Shown: positions 35,459-45,858, numbered from the stretch's first letter. The stretch: 64,000 nucleotides of DNA from Chrysogorgia sp. JL179-B06 (GCA_035772405.1 JAYKKM010000126.1:124001-188000), one strand, 5' to 3'. The notes: generated by a model not told the origin, from the sequence alone. Translations and numbers: made by a program.

Positions 35459-35520
35459 TGATTGGCTGAGCTACTAGTGGTCTATTGGTGATAGACCACT
35501 CTAGTAGCGCTATCCAATCA
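35459..35520. repeat. Hairpin with CCAAT arms
   Basis: TGATTGG at the left pairs with CCAATCA at the right. Inside, GCTACTAG pairs with CTAGTAGC and GGTCTAT with ATAGACC around a TTGGTG loop. Likely the core of a foldback MITE; more CCAATCA-type words follow at 35570. Could also act as CCAAT-box sites, but no gene start is nearby. Confidence 0.6.
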
Positions 35521-35880
35521 CAAACCTTCTTATAACTGGAATATTCCTGCCTGACCAATCAGAAACCATGACATATACACGCTGGAAGCAAGACCTAAAA
35601 TCTAAGCCAAACATGGCGTCCGCTAAAATGTATGTACGAGTGATGAAATCATGAAAATATTGGCCTGAAAGTAATAGAATTAATTCGAATAAGAAAACGA
35701 ATTCGCTTATGCCTATGGAGTATATCTACACCAAATTTGAAGCAAAGTAATTACAATCTCGTTTTTTGTGAGCGATTGTTTATCATGTGCCATCGAGCTA
35801 CTCTACATTTTGAATGGGTAGACTTCTACAAACAACAAAAAGGTGAAACTATCTGAAAATTTGGAACAATGTTTGATAAC

Positions 35881-36125
35881 ATTCGCCCTCGTACGTTGAC
35901 TATCATATGTCTATGAGCTTGGAGACCCGGGTTCAAATCCTGGGTCGGACCACCAAGGCTCAGGGTCTTAAAATAATTGAGGAGAAGGTACTGCCTTTAC
36001 AATAACACCAGCAAATGGTAAGACCTCCGGGTCTTCTCGGAAAACGACCTTAAATAGTAGGCTCTCGGAATCTTTATCAGTTGGGTTTTCCGTTCATCTA
36101 TATAAGAGTGATAAACTGAATAGCG
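35881..36125 (+). mobile_element. tRNA-derived SINE, copy 1
   Basis: Shares a body of about 200 bp with 50521-50772 (opposite strand). Common parts are ATATGTCTATGAGC, GGGTTCAAATCC (Pol III B box, 35930-35940), TGGGTCGGACCACC, AATTGAGGAGAA, CAATAACACCAGCAAATGG, TCTTCTCGG and ACGACCTTAAAT, ending near GAGTGATAAA. The B box within a TψC-like arm marks a tRNA origin. The A-box region (35885-35910) is diverged here but clear in copy 2. Confidence 0.78.
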
Positions 36126-36786
36126 GTCGAACGCTTAAAACATGAGCCTCTGCCTCGAATAAATAGGGCAACCTTATCCTGCGTGATCGACTGTAAATAA
36201 ATCACACTCATACTAAATCATCGCTCAGATATACAGGCAAGGCATTGGGCAATACTGGTGATGCGTATTCGATAACACTTCTAATGCATGTACAATAAAA
36301 CTGCACTAAATCATTACAGGATATCTTAGCACGCTTTAGTTGGCACAAAAAATACATGCGTATATGGATAATTTTTTAACTACGCTTTCGAGATGGCAGT
36401 TCCACTTCAAATAGTCACTTCTAATAATACTGTACCTAGCATTTTAACTTGCATTACTAGTTCGAGATCCTTAGCATAATGAACAGTTAATTTTTATTTT
36501 GGTTAGGAAACCAATTAAAAACCAACTGAAGTTGTTGACACCAGAGTAACTTACTAATTTGCATTGAGGTTTGGCAAATCAAAATTCGATGTTGGAAATG
36601 TGCAATATGGACATTTGTTGTCCGATTGCAACCATCTGACAAAATGTATTCATTTCCTTGGAAAACTGGATGCGCATCTCTTTGCATTTGTCTTCGTTGA
36701 GTGTGAACTTTAAATCATCCGTCGACTGGGACTCATGATTGTGAGGTGCTCCTGCCGAGACAGAGGACCATTCTGAATAACAATCC
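36126..36786. other. No gene recognised
   Basis: About 660 bp. A minus-strand frame of 66 codons at 36487-36687 has no recognisable domain. Nothing else supportable. Confidence 0.35.
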
Positions 36787-36894
36787 AGAGGCGTAGCCAG
36801 GATTTTATGTCAAGGGGGGCCAGGAAAATCCTAGGGGGGCCAGCCTCAATTTTCTCAGGGGGGGGAGGAATTTTGCCAGGGAGCTACGCCTATG
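36787..36894. mobile_element. Short MITE with GGCGTAGCCAGG/AGCTACGCC ends
   Basis: About 105 bp. The left end has AGAGGCGTAGCCAGGATTTT and the right end GGGAGCTACGCCTATG. The arms are G-rich (GGGGGGCCAGG twice). GGCGTAGC(C/T)AGG ends are widespread in invertebrate DNA transposons. The element abuts an RT fragment. Confidence 0.6.
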
Positions 36895-37066
36895 TAATAA
36901 TCGGGGCCAGAGCTCTTTTCTGTCTAGACGTTAGGAAATCAGACACCCATCTGACAATGCTAAGAGGGATATGTCCTTGCAAGGAGCGCAGTTTTTCAAC
37001 TAACAAATTATGGTCGATCAAGTCGAAGGCCTTACGAAAGTTAACTTGGTTACGAAGCGTTTTAAA
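36895..37066 (-). pseudogene. LINE reverse transcriptase fragment
   Basis: The minus strand reads NFRKAFDLIDHNLLVEKLRS and then SIVRWVSDFLTSRQKRA, the RT motif-2 region of CR1/jockey-type LINEs (usually DFRKAFD). The fragment is about 55 codons and has no flanking RT motifs. The first part of the open frame near 37070-37130 is not RT. Confidence 0.75.
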
Positions 37067-37164
37067 TTGCGGGCGATGGTTAAAAAGGCGGGCGATGGTC
37101 ATTGCTAAACGTATTTCTAGTACTGACATTTATGTTCATGCTTCTCTAGCTCAACATTTTATAA

Positions 37165-37518
37165 CAGGCAGGGGCGGCGGCGCAGGGGGAAAAGGGGCCG
37201 TCGCTCCCCCAATGTGAATGGTGGGAGTGCGGCACAGCCCCCAATAAAACAGAAGCATACACTGTCAAGTGTATGGAACAAAAGTCTTGAAGGAATTTCG
37301 GCTGCGTGGACTGCAGAAGTACTATTGAGCAAAAATGGGAACAAGTTTGACTGCCCCATGACCTAGCTGACCTCTTATGAATCGAAAAGTTTAAAATTGT
37401 CTCAAAATGCAGGAAATGGCGTTTCTGAGACTTACAAATTCAAAAAATTTCAGTGGGAGCATGCCAACGGACTATCCTAGATTTTTCGAGCACCTTTGGC
37501 TTTGGCGACCCCCCCCCC

Positions 37519-37550
<32 letters not shown>

Positions 37551-37552
37551 AT
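37165..37552. repeat. Dispersed-repeat-like segment plus (AC)n
   Basis: Starts in CAGGGGCGGCGGCGCAGGGG. It includes ATGCAGGAAATGGCGTTTCT near 37410 and GTGGGAGCATGCC near 37453, a combination I associate with a dispersed invertebrate repeat. It ends in a C-run and (AC)n at 37508-37550. Identity of the family is not established from this window alone. Confidence 0.4.
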
Positions 37553-38238
37553 ATCCAGATTAACAGGCACCTTAACTTAATTAAATACAATTTTTTCTGT
37601 TCTTCTACATCTATATGCCAACTATTATTTTTAACTTTCATCTATAGTGTTACTAGTTTCTGTGTCACAAAAGTCAATATATATATAATATTTATAATAT
37701 TTAGCTGCCTGTCGCTATAGGAAAATAATATGAATAATACATACTTTCGGTCATTAGCGAGCATTATAGTATATTCATTCATATAGATATTGATAAAATA
37801 CGAGGATTTCTCCTACTCAGAACAAAACGATATCTTCACTGTGAGCATTGAATATATCATTTTATCTTCACATGTGAAGTTATTTTCATGGAAATTTCAT
37901 CGATTTAAATAGTATTCCAATGACGTGAGCAAATCAATCACCTGCATGGCGTTTTATATCTGATAAAATAGTGTCATGCTTGAAAACCTAGGGGTGGTTT
38001 TGAAATTTCTCCCAGGGGAATGCGGGGTTGAATGTAGTCTACCATCATTAGTATTCTTTATATAAATAATACTAATGAACATGAAATTTTATATAAAATT
38101 GTCATCCTAATACGAGAAGTCCAACGAGAAAGCAAAAATATTCAAGCAAACTTCAACGAGCTACTTGCCTATATTTTTGAATTTACTGGAGAAAACCACC
38201 TAACAAGAAACCTAAGGATAATAGGATATAATACTATA
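37553..38238. other. No gene recognised; old MITE scraps
   Basis: AT-rich. AACGATATCTTCACTGTGAGCATTGAATATATCATTTTATCTTCACATGTGAAG (37826-37878), given here in outline, resembles the core of the MITE at 45285-45530. ATACTAATGA and TATTAGTATT words are inverted around 38050-38080. Confidence 0.4.
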
Positions 38239-39030
38239 TATAATACGTACAATGAATAAGTCAGGACAAACATACAGTCATGTACATGAACATCTTAACT
38301 TTATAACATTGCTGACAAATTTGAAAGCGTACCTTCCTACTTGAAGCCTCTTGATTTATATATATGCTCTTCGTTAAAATAGTGTGATAAATAAAAGCAG
38401 AAAACCTTTCTCGACAAAACAGGTTCCTGACTTGTTCCATTCGAACCATTATTCTATGTTTTGAAGATTCTTGAACCCGCTCTTAAACACGAAGTGCTGA
38501 CTGTTGTAGAATTTTATTCTTCTGCAGAAAAAACAGCGACATACAAATTTTCGTCAAATTGCTGACAGGTCTCGAAATTGAACGAATTAGCGCTATTATG
38601 ACAATAATAGCTGCTCATAGACAACTCGCTGCTCATAGACAACTCGTTCTCGTTGTCTAATTGTTAAATATATAATACATACAATGAATAAGTCAGGACA
38701 AACATACAGTCATGTATACATGAACATCTTAACTTTATAACATTGCTGACAAATTTGAAAGCGTACCTTCCTACTTGAAGCCTCTTGATTTATCTATATG
38801 CTCTTCGTTAAAATAGTGTGATAAATAAAAGCAGAAAACCTTTCTCGACAAAACAGGTTCCTGACTTGTTCCATTCGAACCATTTCTATGTCTTCGAAGA
38901 TTCTTGAACCCGCTCTTAAACACGAAGTGTTGACTGTTGTAGAATTTTATTCTTCTGCAGCAAAAACAGCGATATACAAATTTTCGTCAAATTGCTGACA
39001 GGTCTCAAAATTGAACGAATTAGCGCTATT
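38239..39030. repeat. Direct repeat of about 350 bp, two copies
   Basis: Copy 1 is about 38239-38597 and copy 2 about 38680-39030. Both run from TACAATGAATAAGTCAGG to GAACGAATTAGCGCTATT with only scattered substitutions and short indels (offset 442 bp at the left, 433 bp at the right). Between them is a short spacer with CTGCTCATAGACAACTCG repeated. No coding potential. Could be two halves of an LTR-like element with almost nothing between, or a local duplication. Confidence 0.85.
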
Positions 39031-39285
39031 CAGTTGGAAGTCCCAAGTGGTTCGTTTTTGAAGCTGTTCAAAACACTCGTGGTTTTAAACCTGATAAACT
39101 GACACTGCTGCTCGTGTTTTAAACAGTACGTAAACAGAACCTGCACACATGGCAGCTTGAAAACACGAATGTTATCATCTCGTGCTGATAATATTTTTTT
39201 ACTCGTTCGCTTCGCACACTCGCGAAAAATATTAATACCTAGCGGTTCAGTGGAGCGCGGAGATGGCCTGCGAAGTAGGCTAATG
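39031..39285. other. No gene; probable foldback scrap
   Basis: Contains CTCGTTCGCTTCGCACACTCGCG near 39203, split as ACTCGTTCGCTTCGC and ACACTCGCG, a signature also at 45465 and 29385. The piece is probably part of an old MITE. Confidence 0.4.
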
Positions 39286-39379
39286 GATTGATTGATTGAA
39301 GACTTTATTTTGAGAGGGTGACACGTGACAGTAAAGTGTACTGATAAACTTGTGGCCCTCTAGTATAAATACATTAGGT

Positions 39380-39671
39380 GATTATAGAAATTGCGTGCGC
39401 TGATTGGTCGAGCTACCTTGGATTATTTCTCGATAATCACCTCCAGAGTTTTTTCAAGATGGCCGCCAGCCGATTTGTTAAGGTGACAGGAGAAAAAAAA
39501 GTCAAGAAACTAGTATTTTTGAAGGAAATGCTGTTCCTAACAGTGGGAAAATGTGTATTTATACTAAAACAATTATTCACCTCAGGCTCAGTGAACATCG
39601 GTGAATAAAAACCTCGACTTCGTCTCGGTTTTTATTCACCGATATTCACCTCGCCTTCGGCGAATAATTGT
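39380..39671. mobile_element. Foldback/MITE with GGTGAATAAAAACC core
   Basis: About 290 bp inside the LINE 3' UTR. The right half is a strong hairpin: AATTATTCACCTCAGGCTCA and CATCGGTGAATAAAAACCTC pair with GGTTTTTATTCACCGAT and TTCACCTCGCCTTCGGCGAATAATTG parts. The left half holds GTGATTATAGAAATTGCG and GATTATTTCTCGATAATCACC, which pair with each other. ATGGCCGCC lies between and opens a short accidental frame. Confidence 0.7.
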
Positions 39672-39808
39672 TAAATAGTTAAAATTACAAACATAATATA
39701 ACAGTTACATTAAATAATAAAGAGTCTAAATAGAATTTAAGAAGAATTACAAAAAATGGTTAAGATTTCCTAGGTTGGTAAAACCTAAGTAAAAACAATA
39801 GTCCATAT

Positions 39809-40337
39809 TTAATAAAAACAGCTAGAAATCTTTTGATTTTCTAAAATAGATTTAAAAAGATTTCTTTTAAAACATTTAACATTTATACTCTTTCTCAAAA
39901 ATGTTGGTAGAGCATTCCAGTCCTTAATAGTTCTTACGCTAAAAGTACGGCCGCCTTCAGTAGTCTTTTTGAAGGTTGGAAAATCTATTATTTCTTGAGT
40001 GAATGTCAGCATTTGTTTTTAAAAGTAGATTTAGATAGTAAGGCGTAAGACCATTGACTATTTTATAGGCCAGTGCACATCGATTAATATATAGACTTCG
40101 GTATAAAAAGGAACCCAATCAAGTTTATTGAAACAGTGTCACTGATGGGGTGGTATACGTTCAGCATCGAGGATGATCCGAGCAGCCCATTTTTGCATTC
40201 TTAGTATACTTTCTAGGTTCACTTTGTTGCTCGATGACCATACTGAGCTTCCATAGAGTAAAGTAGGTTTAATTACAGCCGTGTAATAGTGGACCTTTTG
40301 CCTTTGTTTCAAATAAGGGCTGATGTGACGTAACAAA
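39809..40337 (-). pseudogene. LINE ORF2 C-terminus
   Basis: From 40337 leftwards the minus strand reads LKQRQKVHYYTAVIKPTLLY, then GSSVWSSSNKVNLESILRMQ and KWAARIILDAERIPP. After a gap with frameshifts (40020-40140) it ends with the conserved C-terminus TFSVRTIKDWNALPTFLRKS, then VKCFKRNLFKSIL. This is the typical C-terminal domain of CR1/L2 ORF2. The stop is near 39809. No RT catalytic part remains. Confidence 0.82.
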
Positions 40338-40864
40338 CACCACGCAGAAACCGACAACGGAATATTATTTGGTTTAATCCACCATACAGTAAAAATGTCA
40401 AAACAAACATAGGACGAAATTTCCTTAATCTTATAGACAAGCATTTTCCACCAGAAAACAAACTACACAAAATTTTCAATAGAAACACGCTAAAAGTCAG
40501 TTATAGTTGCATGAATAACGTCAAATCCTCAATCATGAGACACAATTTACACATACTCAGGAAAAACAAGCCACAACATGAAAACGCAAATAGTTGTAAC
40601 TGCAGAGACAAGAGTAAGTGCCCACTTCCTGGGCAGTGCTTGACAAACAACATAGTATACTAGGCAACAGTTTCCACAAATGACACAAACAGCACCAAAC
40701 ACTACATAGACATGACAGCAAGTAGTTTTAAAGAGCGATACAGAAACCACACTAAGTCATTTCAAAACAAAATATATTTAAACGAAACAGAACTTTCGAA
40801 ACATATTTGGAGTTTAAAAGAAAAGAAACAAGATTTCAATATAACCTGGTCTATTTTGAAATGA
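40338..40864 (+). pseudogene. Penelope-like element: RT end and GIY-YIG domain
   Basis: The plus strand, abutting the LINE in opposite orientation, reads RRNRQRNIIWFNPPYSKNV and then IGRNFLNLIDKHFPP, KLHKIFNRNTLKVSYSCM and a Cys-rich CNCRDKSKCPLPGQC. Then come NNIVY, an in-frame stop (40661), HYIDMTASSFKERYRNHTKS and NETELSKHIWSLK. The first part is the C-terminal region of Penelope-like RTs and the end is a GIY-YIG endonuclease, where HYIG has become HYID. The frame is otherwise open to TGA at 40862. Penelope elements use this nuclease for insertion. Confidence 0.82.
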
Positions 40865-40996
40865 CAGGTCCAATATTCAAGCGGATTAGGTGATAATATT
40901 AGCAGTAAGAAACAAAAACGTGAAAAGGAATGAAAGTGCATAAGCTAATAATAAAAAGTTCCAAGCAAACTAAAATAACAAAGAACATGTAGGAAA

Positions 40997-42062
40997 TTAA
41001 ATAAAAGAAAAACGTTCGTTAAGACCAAGAGGATGTGTGGTGCCAAGTTTAAAAATGAGACGCTTCTCTTGCCGTTTGCGGTTATCGTTACCACCTGAGA
41101 TGGGAAGGATGGCACAGACTTTCATGTCTGAAACCAAATGGTTGGAGCTGTTGAAATGGCGGGCTACAGGTTTGTCAACATCATTGTTCCTCACGGAACG
41201 AAGATGTTCAGCAAATTAACCTGTCTGAAAGGCGTCGCCAAGTTTCACCGATGTAGATTTTAGGGCATTTATCGCAATAAATGCAATAAATGATGTTGGT
41301 GGACGTGCATGAAAAAGTATGACGGATTGTTTGGTCAAATTTGGGGGCAGTAATAACTGTAGTGGGATTGAGAAAAGGGAATGTGTTGCAGCGGGAACGG
41401 CCGCAAGAAAATGTTCCCGTTGGTGCCGAGGTATTTTGTTTAAGGGCACTATGTATACTAAGGAGTCACGAATGTTTTTATTACGGCGAAAAATACCAAA
41501 GGGTTATCGGTGAAAATGGCTGACGTCTCAGGATCATTTTGTAAAATGTGAAAATTCCGATTGATAATATTTTTAACTTTAAAATGAAATGTTAGAACTA
41601 AAGGAATTTTATTGTTTGAAAACTTGTTTCAAAGGTGGTTCAAGGGCGGACGACAAAAGCTTTCTGAACGTCGGTCTAACAAGCTTGGTAGGGTAACCAC
41701 GTTGAACAAAATAATATCTCATTTCCATTGATTTGGCTTGAAACTGTTGGTCGTCGCTACATAAGATCTATTTTTCAACATAACCAACAAATAAGTTAGC
41801 ATAGCTTGGACCCATTTTGATGCCCATCGCAACACCACTTATTTGTTGATGGTAAGCACTAGTTCTGCTAAACGAAGTAACGTGGACGTGGAGGATTCTA
41901 ACTGAGTGCGTTGATCAAGGCTGCATCACAATGGGGAATGACGGTGTATAAGGACTTGACGTCCATGGTGAAATAAATTTATCGGAACTACTGAAACGTA
42001 ACTGGTCGAAAATTTGCAAGGCATGTTTATTATCTTTGATATAAGAAGCTAAAGAAGGCAAT
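40997..42062 (-). pseudogene. Penelope-like element: RT core and GIY-YIG domain
   Basis: On the minus strand from about 42062 leftwards: LPSLASYIKDNKHALQIFDQ, then MDVKSLYTVIPH (RT motif with Asp), then SGVAMGIKMGPSYANLFVGY, the hallmark Penelope RT segment, near 41760-41840. Further left come CPKIYIGETWRRLSDR (41216-41290), then VDKPVARHFNSSNH and RKRQEKRLIFKLGTTHPLGL, which together are a GIY-YIG domain. It ends at TAA 40997. Several stops and frameshifts; the RT catalytic YxDD region between 41640 and 41760 is not intact. It lies tail to tail with the other Penelope fragment. Confidence 0.8.
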
Positions 42063-42077
42063 TCACTGTAAAAAGTA

Positions 42078-42235
42078 GGGTGTAATTTTACACACCTAAG
42101 GCTAAGGTGTGTAAAATTACACAACTTGGTCACTTAAGGCGTGTAAAATTGCACACCTTTTCCAAATTACACACCTTGGCTGGCGTGTTTTACACATCTT
42201 AATTTTACACACTTTTAATTTCACACATCTTTTAT
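42078..42235. repeat. Clustered GTGTAAAATTACACA inverted repeats
   Basis: GTGTAATTTTACACACCT followed by AAGGCTA and AGGTGTGTAAAATTACAC forms a perfect hairpin at 42080-42122. Related words (CGTGTAAAATTGCACACC, AAATTACACACC, CGTGTTTTACACATC, AATTTTACACAC, AATTTCACACATC) continue to 42235. A concentrated family of 12-18 bp imperfect palindromes. Confidence 0.8.
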
Positions 42236-42852
42236 TCAACAGATATCTTTACTGCAAGCATCATGCATGCTCGCTTTTTTTATATGCAACAGCATTTATA
42301 TCGCAGTTATACCGACATATTTTTAACACGTGAATGACAACCTGTTGGCAAATTTAAATCAGAACTATATTTATATCCCCGTTGCGTTGTATTCTTTTGT
42401 CAAAATTTCTCGACAACACTGCAGATCTCGACCATTAATGATTTAAGTATCTGTACTCGAAGGGCTTCTTTCAAAGTCGAGGCTTTTGCCTAAGCTACAT
42501 ATAGATCGAGGAAAATAAAATATGCTCGGCGATAGACCGGCCATTCAACGTTGACAACTCGACGTCGCTTCAACGTCAAACATCCGCCGTCGATTCGAAT
42601 AATTATATGGATATTCTTTGGCAATGTTGTAAGGCTGTCAACGGCCGTAAGAGCCGTCGTTCCTTGCTCAGTTGCTCGAAATTGTGGCTAACATTTCCAA
42701 ATTCAACTTTCACGCGGTCGAGAGCGAGTCCGTTCAAACAAACGATCCTGGCATGAATTTTTCAAAATAGAAATATGCCGAAGAATGTAGGATACATATC
42801 AGCTATTCAACAATAAGATATTATGCTTTTAGGCATTTTTTTCCCTGATAAC
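42236..42852. other. No gene recognised
   Basis: About 600 bp between the palindrome cluster and the foldback element. It is moderately GC-rich near 42540-42740 with CGACGTCG-type words, and has no convincing frame or known repeat. Confidence 0.35.
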
Positions 42853-43280
42853 TGGCATGTTGTAAAACATGGACTGGACTGGACCGATAAAACATGGACT
42901 GATAAAACATGGACTGATAAAACATGGACTGATAAAACATGGACTGATAAAACATGGACTGATAAAACATGGACTGGTAAAACATGGAGGGTTAGGATCT
43001 TTGTTGTTTTGGGGTTAGCGATTATTTGTTAATGTAGACATCATACATTCACAGCTACGCGTTACATGTTTACCAGTCCATGTTTTATAACAAATAATCG
43101 CTAACCCCAAAACAACAAAGATCCTAACCCTCCATGTTTTACCAGTCCATGTTTTATCAGTCCATGTTTTACCAGTCCATGTTTTATCAGTCCATGTTTT
43201 ATCAGTCCATGTTTTATCAGTCCATGTTTTATCAGTCCAGTCCAGTCCAGTACAGTCCAGTCCATATTTTACAACATGCC
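42853..43280. mobile_element. Foldback element with minisatellite arms
   Basis: A 428-bp inverted repeat. Each arm starts GGCATGTTGTAAAA and continues into tandem 15-mers (ACATGGACTGATAAA with a GGTAAA variant): about six in the left arm and seven in the right, in a different order. Each then has the inner segment GGTTAGGATCTTTGTTGTTT followed by TGGGGTTAGCGATTATTTGTT. A loop of about 65 bp separates the arms. The 8-bp sequence CTGATAAC lies directly outside both ends (42845-42852 and 43281-43288), a target-site duplication of the size used by hAT. No transposase. Frames of DKTWT repeats are artefacts. Confidence 0.85.
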
Positions 43281-43382
43281 CTGATAACAATATTTGGTAA
43301 GTAACCCGTGTTTAACAATTATTTACCACACTTTAACCTTTGATTTGAGTAGGATCAAATTCTAACTATTTTTAACCAATCA

Positions 43383-44055
43383 GGAGTGGATGACGCTGCG
43401 CATAAATTAGGAACGGCATATATCAGCACGGTCTTCGCAGAGGTCCGCATGCAATTGAATGCTGCAGCTCGATTGGTTATGGATGTAAGGAAACATTCTC
43501 ACATTACGCCCATCTTATTTGAACTTCATGGCTTCCAGTCCACGCAAGAATACACTTTAAAGTATTACTGTTTACTTTTAAAGCTGTTCACAACCTAGCG
43601 CCATCATACATTAAAGATCTTATTCAAATTAAATCGAAGTCTTCTTACTCTCTTCGATCTAATAGTGGTATTTTACTCGAATGGCCGAAAGGAAAGATGC
43701 TTGTCACACTGGGTGGCAGATCCTTTTCTGCAGCCGCACCACGATTATGGAACAGTCTTCCTCTTTGCATACGTAGAATCACTTCTATTGAACCTTTTAA
43801 AAAATCTCTTAAAACTTATCTTTTTGAACAAAGTTTTAACTGTTAGTCTTAGAAATATGTGATTATATTTTTCTAGGAATACGATATCATATATGATATC
43901 ATTATATATTGGTTTTAGGAATACGATTTTGTATATAACAAAATTTGTAACTTATAATTTATTTTGTAATTTATAACTTTGTAACATTTAATGTAAAGCG
44001 CTATTGATCAAACATTGTAAATAGGGCTATATAAGTATTAAATTTATTATTATTA
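43383..44055 (+). mobile_element. L2/CR1-type LINE, 3' fragment
   Basis: Coding remnant followed by a 3' UTR with AAAGCGCTATTGATCAAAC and a terminal ATTTATTATTATTA tail. AATCAG occurs just before (43378) and just after (44056), a possible short target-site duplication. The insertion lies between two minus-strand Penelope pieces. Confidence 0.8.
43386..43846 (+). pseudogene. LINE ORF2 C-terminus
   Basis: After a frame change the sequence reads MQLNAAARLVMDVRKHSHIT, PILFELHGF, then RIHFKVLLFTFKAVHNLAPS, YIKDLIQIKSKSSYSLRSNS, GILLEWPKGKMLVTLGGRSF, SAAAPRLWNSLP, and ends SIEPFKKSLKTYLFEQSFNC before TAG near 43844. This is the conserved C-terminal tail of L2/CR1-type ORF2. One or two small indels (near 43540 and 43570) and the missing RT make it dead. 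Confidence 0.85.
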
Positions 44056-44469
44056 ATCAGAAACAGTCACCGTTGATCCGGTGCTCTGTTAAGCCGTGCT
44101 TGATCATAAACCGTATCGAGCTTTAAGGCAAGCGTCAACAAAGGGACAAAGCTTTTTCCTAATGGTTTTAACAATAATTTTCGCAAAGGATGACTACATA
44201 TTCTTTGGCCAAATTCTTGGGCTAATAAGGATATTATTATTTATGCATTCAAAGAAGATATGGATACAACGCGCCTCATAATTGACTATACATTATATTA
44301 TTGCTGTGACCGCATATGCTACGGAGTACTGATCTTCAAATAAATACCAGAACTACCGAATTCCTAAAAGAACTTCACATGTTATTATTACTCATGGTCA
44401 TGAAGAAACGAGGACTAATTCGTATTACCTGTACCGTACTTCTTAACCAAAGGATACATAACGTTGTCT

Positions 44470-44905
44470 AGAAAACTGGATGAGCGGAAACAATCGGCCT
44501 GCCAGGATTGTTAGGTTTATGAATTTTAGGTAGGAAATATATATGACAGGCGTTCTGGGGTTTGTTAATATAAGGTTAGATGCAGAGGCAGGCAATTCGC
44601 CGGCTTGAAATTCTTGATGGTAGATTTGACGGATTTTGGAGAGATTGAGTGCGATCGGAATTCAACTTAGTTTTAAAGATGGTGTCACTGAGTTGGCGAA
44701 GAGCCTCTTGTCGATACAAGTCCGCTCTCCAGACAACAACAGCGCCAACTTTGTCCGCAGGTTTTATGACGTCATCTCGACATCGCAATGACTTTAAAGC
44801 TAGAAGCTCTTCTTCTTGATTGCCGGAATTTACCCGAAATTTATTTTTAAAAGTGCCCGGCAATGCTGCCATAGGTGTTAGATTCTGAAAAAGGGGCTTA
44901 ATTAT
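44470..44905 (-). pseudogene. Penelope-like element: RT N-terminal part
   Basis: The minus strand from 44905 reads ELLALKSLRCRDDVIKPADK, then VGAVVVWRADLYRQEALRQL and SDT. After a frameshift it reads LTNPRTPVIYFLPKIHKPNN, then PGRPIVSAHP at about 44485. PADKGGAVVVW and LPKIHKP...GRPIVS are Penelope-type RT motifs. The next expected motif (LPSYIKDT) is found at about 42055 on the same strand, so this and 40997-42062 could be one element split by about 2.4 kb of later insertions. Confidence 0.78.
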
Positions 44906-44939
44906 TTTATAAATCAAAAACAGTGGGACCATCTATCGA

Positions 44940-45284
44940 GTTTAAAGAACTGGAACCTGGAATGCGTATCTTATATCTACATATACTGTAGTGATTTTTA
45001 TTATATATACCGTATATACATATAGAAACATTTGCGGCCCGAGAACCAAAACGGTAAATAACTTCTTTTTTTTTATTACACAAGGTGAAAGACTTGAGTT
45101 CAGTAAAACTGCATTATTTGGATAAGGAAAGCCAAAATACCGTTTATTTTTTGTATAATAAAGTTATTTCCAGCTACAGTAATATTGAATCAAATTATAT
45201 GACATGCCGCGGTCAGATGTCGCAAAAAACCGCCCGCCAATCAATCAAATTGCAGGAATGCCTAGGATTCCGCCCGCTCACCAT
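44940..45284. other. No gene recognised
   Basis: AT-rich sequence with repeated TATATAC/GTATATA words near 44980-45025. An accidental 92-codon frame (45085-45363) runs into the MITE. No domain. Confidence 0.4.
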
Positions 45285-45530
45285 GACAAATGATATCTTT
45301 TTACATGTGAAGATAAAAATGATATCCTCACTGCTTGCAGTGAATATATCATTTTTATCTTAAGTTATTATCATCGTTATTTTACAATAAACAGAACATT
45401 ATACACGGCCGCTTGTAAATACGAATTTTATCTTCTCGTGATGATAATTTTGATAACTCGTTTGCTTCGCTCACCCGAGAGAGATATTACCAACACTTGA
45501 AAATAAAATTCGTATCTCAGCACGGTCATG
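45285..45530. mobile_element. MITE-like foldback cluster
   Basis: Two nested hairpins. AAATGATATC...GATATCCTCACTGCTTGCAGTG and AATATATCATTTTTATCTT pair around 45285-45362. GTAAATACGAATTTTATCTT and its complement AAAATAAAATTCGTATCT pair around 45413-45517, with ACTCGTTTGCTTCGCTCACC at the centre. Similar cores occur at 37826-37880 and 39200. The family has no transposase here. Confidence 0.6.
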
Positions 45531-45803
45531 CAATATCCTCTATATGTGTAAAAGATAAAGAACTGCAACCAGATGTTGTTAGTAAACTGTATTGTCCTTG
45601 TTTGGAACTTTGCTATAATACAATGGTTCTTATTAATGGCTATTTACTGTATATGTTAGGGTGATATAATTATACATCTAAAGTTGATCAGACATGGACT
45701 TTGACCTGAGTCGCGATTCTCACTTGTAGACGAGTCCTATTTAACTTAACTGAAATCGGTTGCTCAGTATAATAGTTTTAATTCGTCTGAATTGGGAGAA
45801 TAG

Positions 45804-45858
45804 TATACTCAAACTTATTGAGTAGTATACTCAAACTTATTCAAATAGTATACTCAGA
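45804..45858. repeat. Three tandem copies of AGTATACTCAAACTTATT
   Basis: Units at about 45803, 45825 and 45846 spaced 20-22 bp, the last changed to CAGACTTCA. AGTATACT is itself a palindrome. No other context. Confidence 0.8.

Larger units (their letters stand above)
39286..40337 (-). mobile_element. CR1-type LINE 3' part, with an inserted MITE
   Basis: On the minus strand the element enters at 40337 within ORF2 and ends with a 3' UTR and a TCAATCAATCAATCC tail (plus GGATTGATTGATTGA at 39286-39300). A foldback element (39380-39671) interrupts the 3' UTR. A short octamer/tetramer tail is typical of CR1/L2-like LINEs. Confidence 0.8.

Noticed and set aside
36807..37217. Plus-strand 136-codon frame
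   Set aside because: It crosses a MITE and the antisense of an RT fragment.
42823..43290. DKTWTDKTWT proteins on both strands
   Set aside because: Translations of the 15-bp repeats in the foldback arms.
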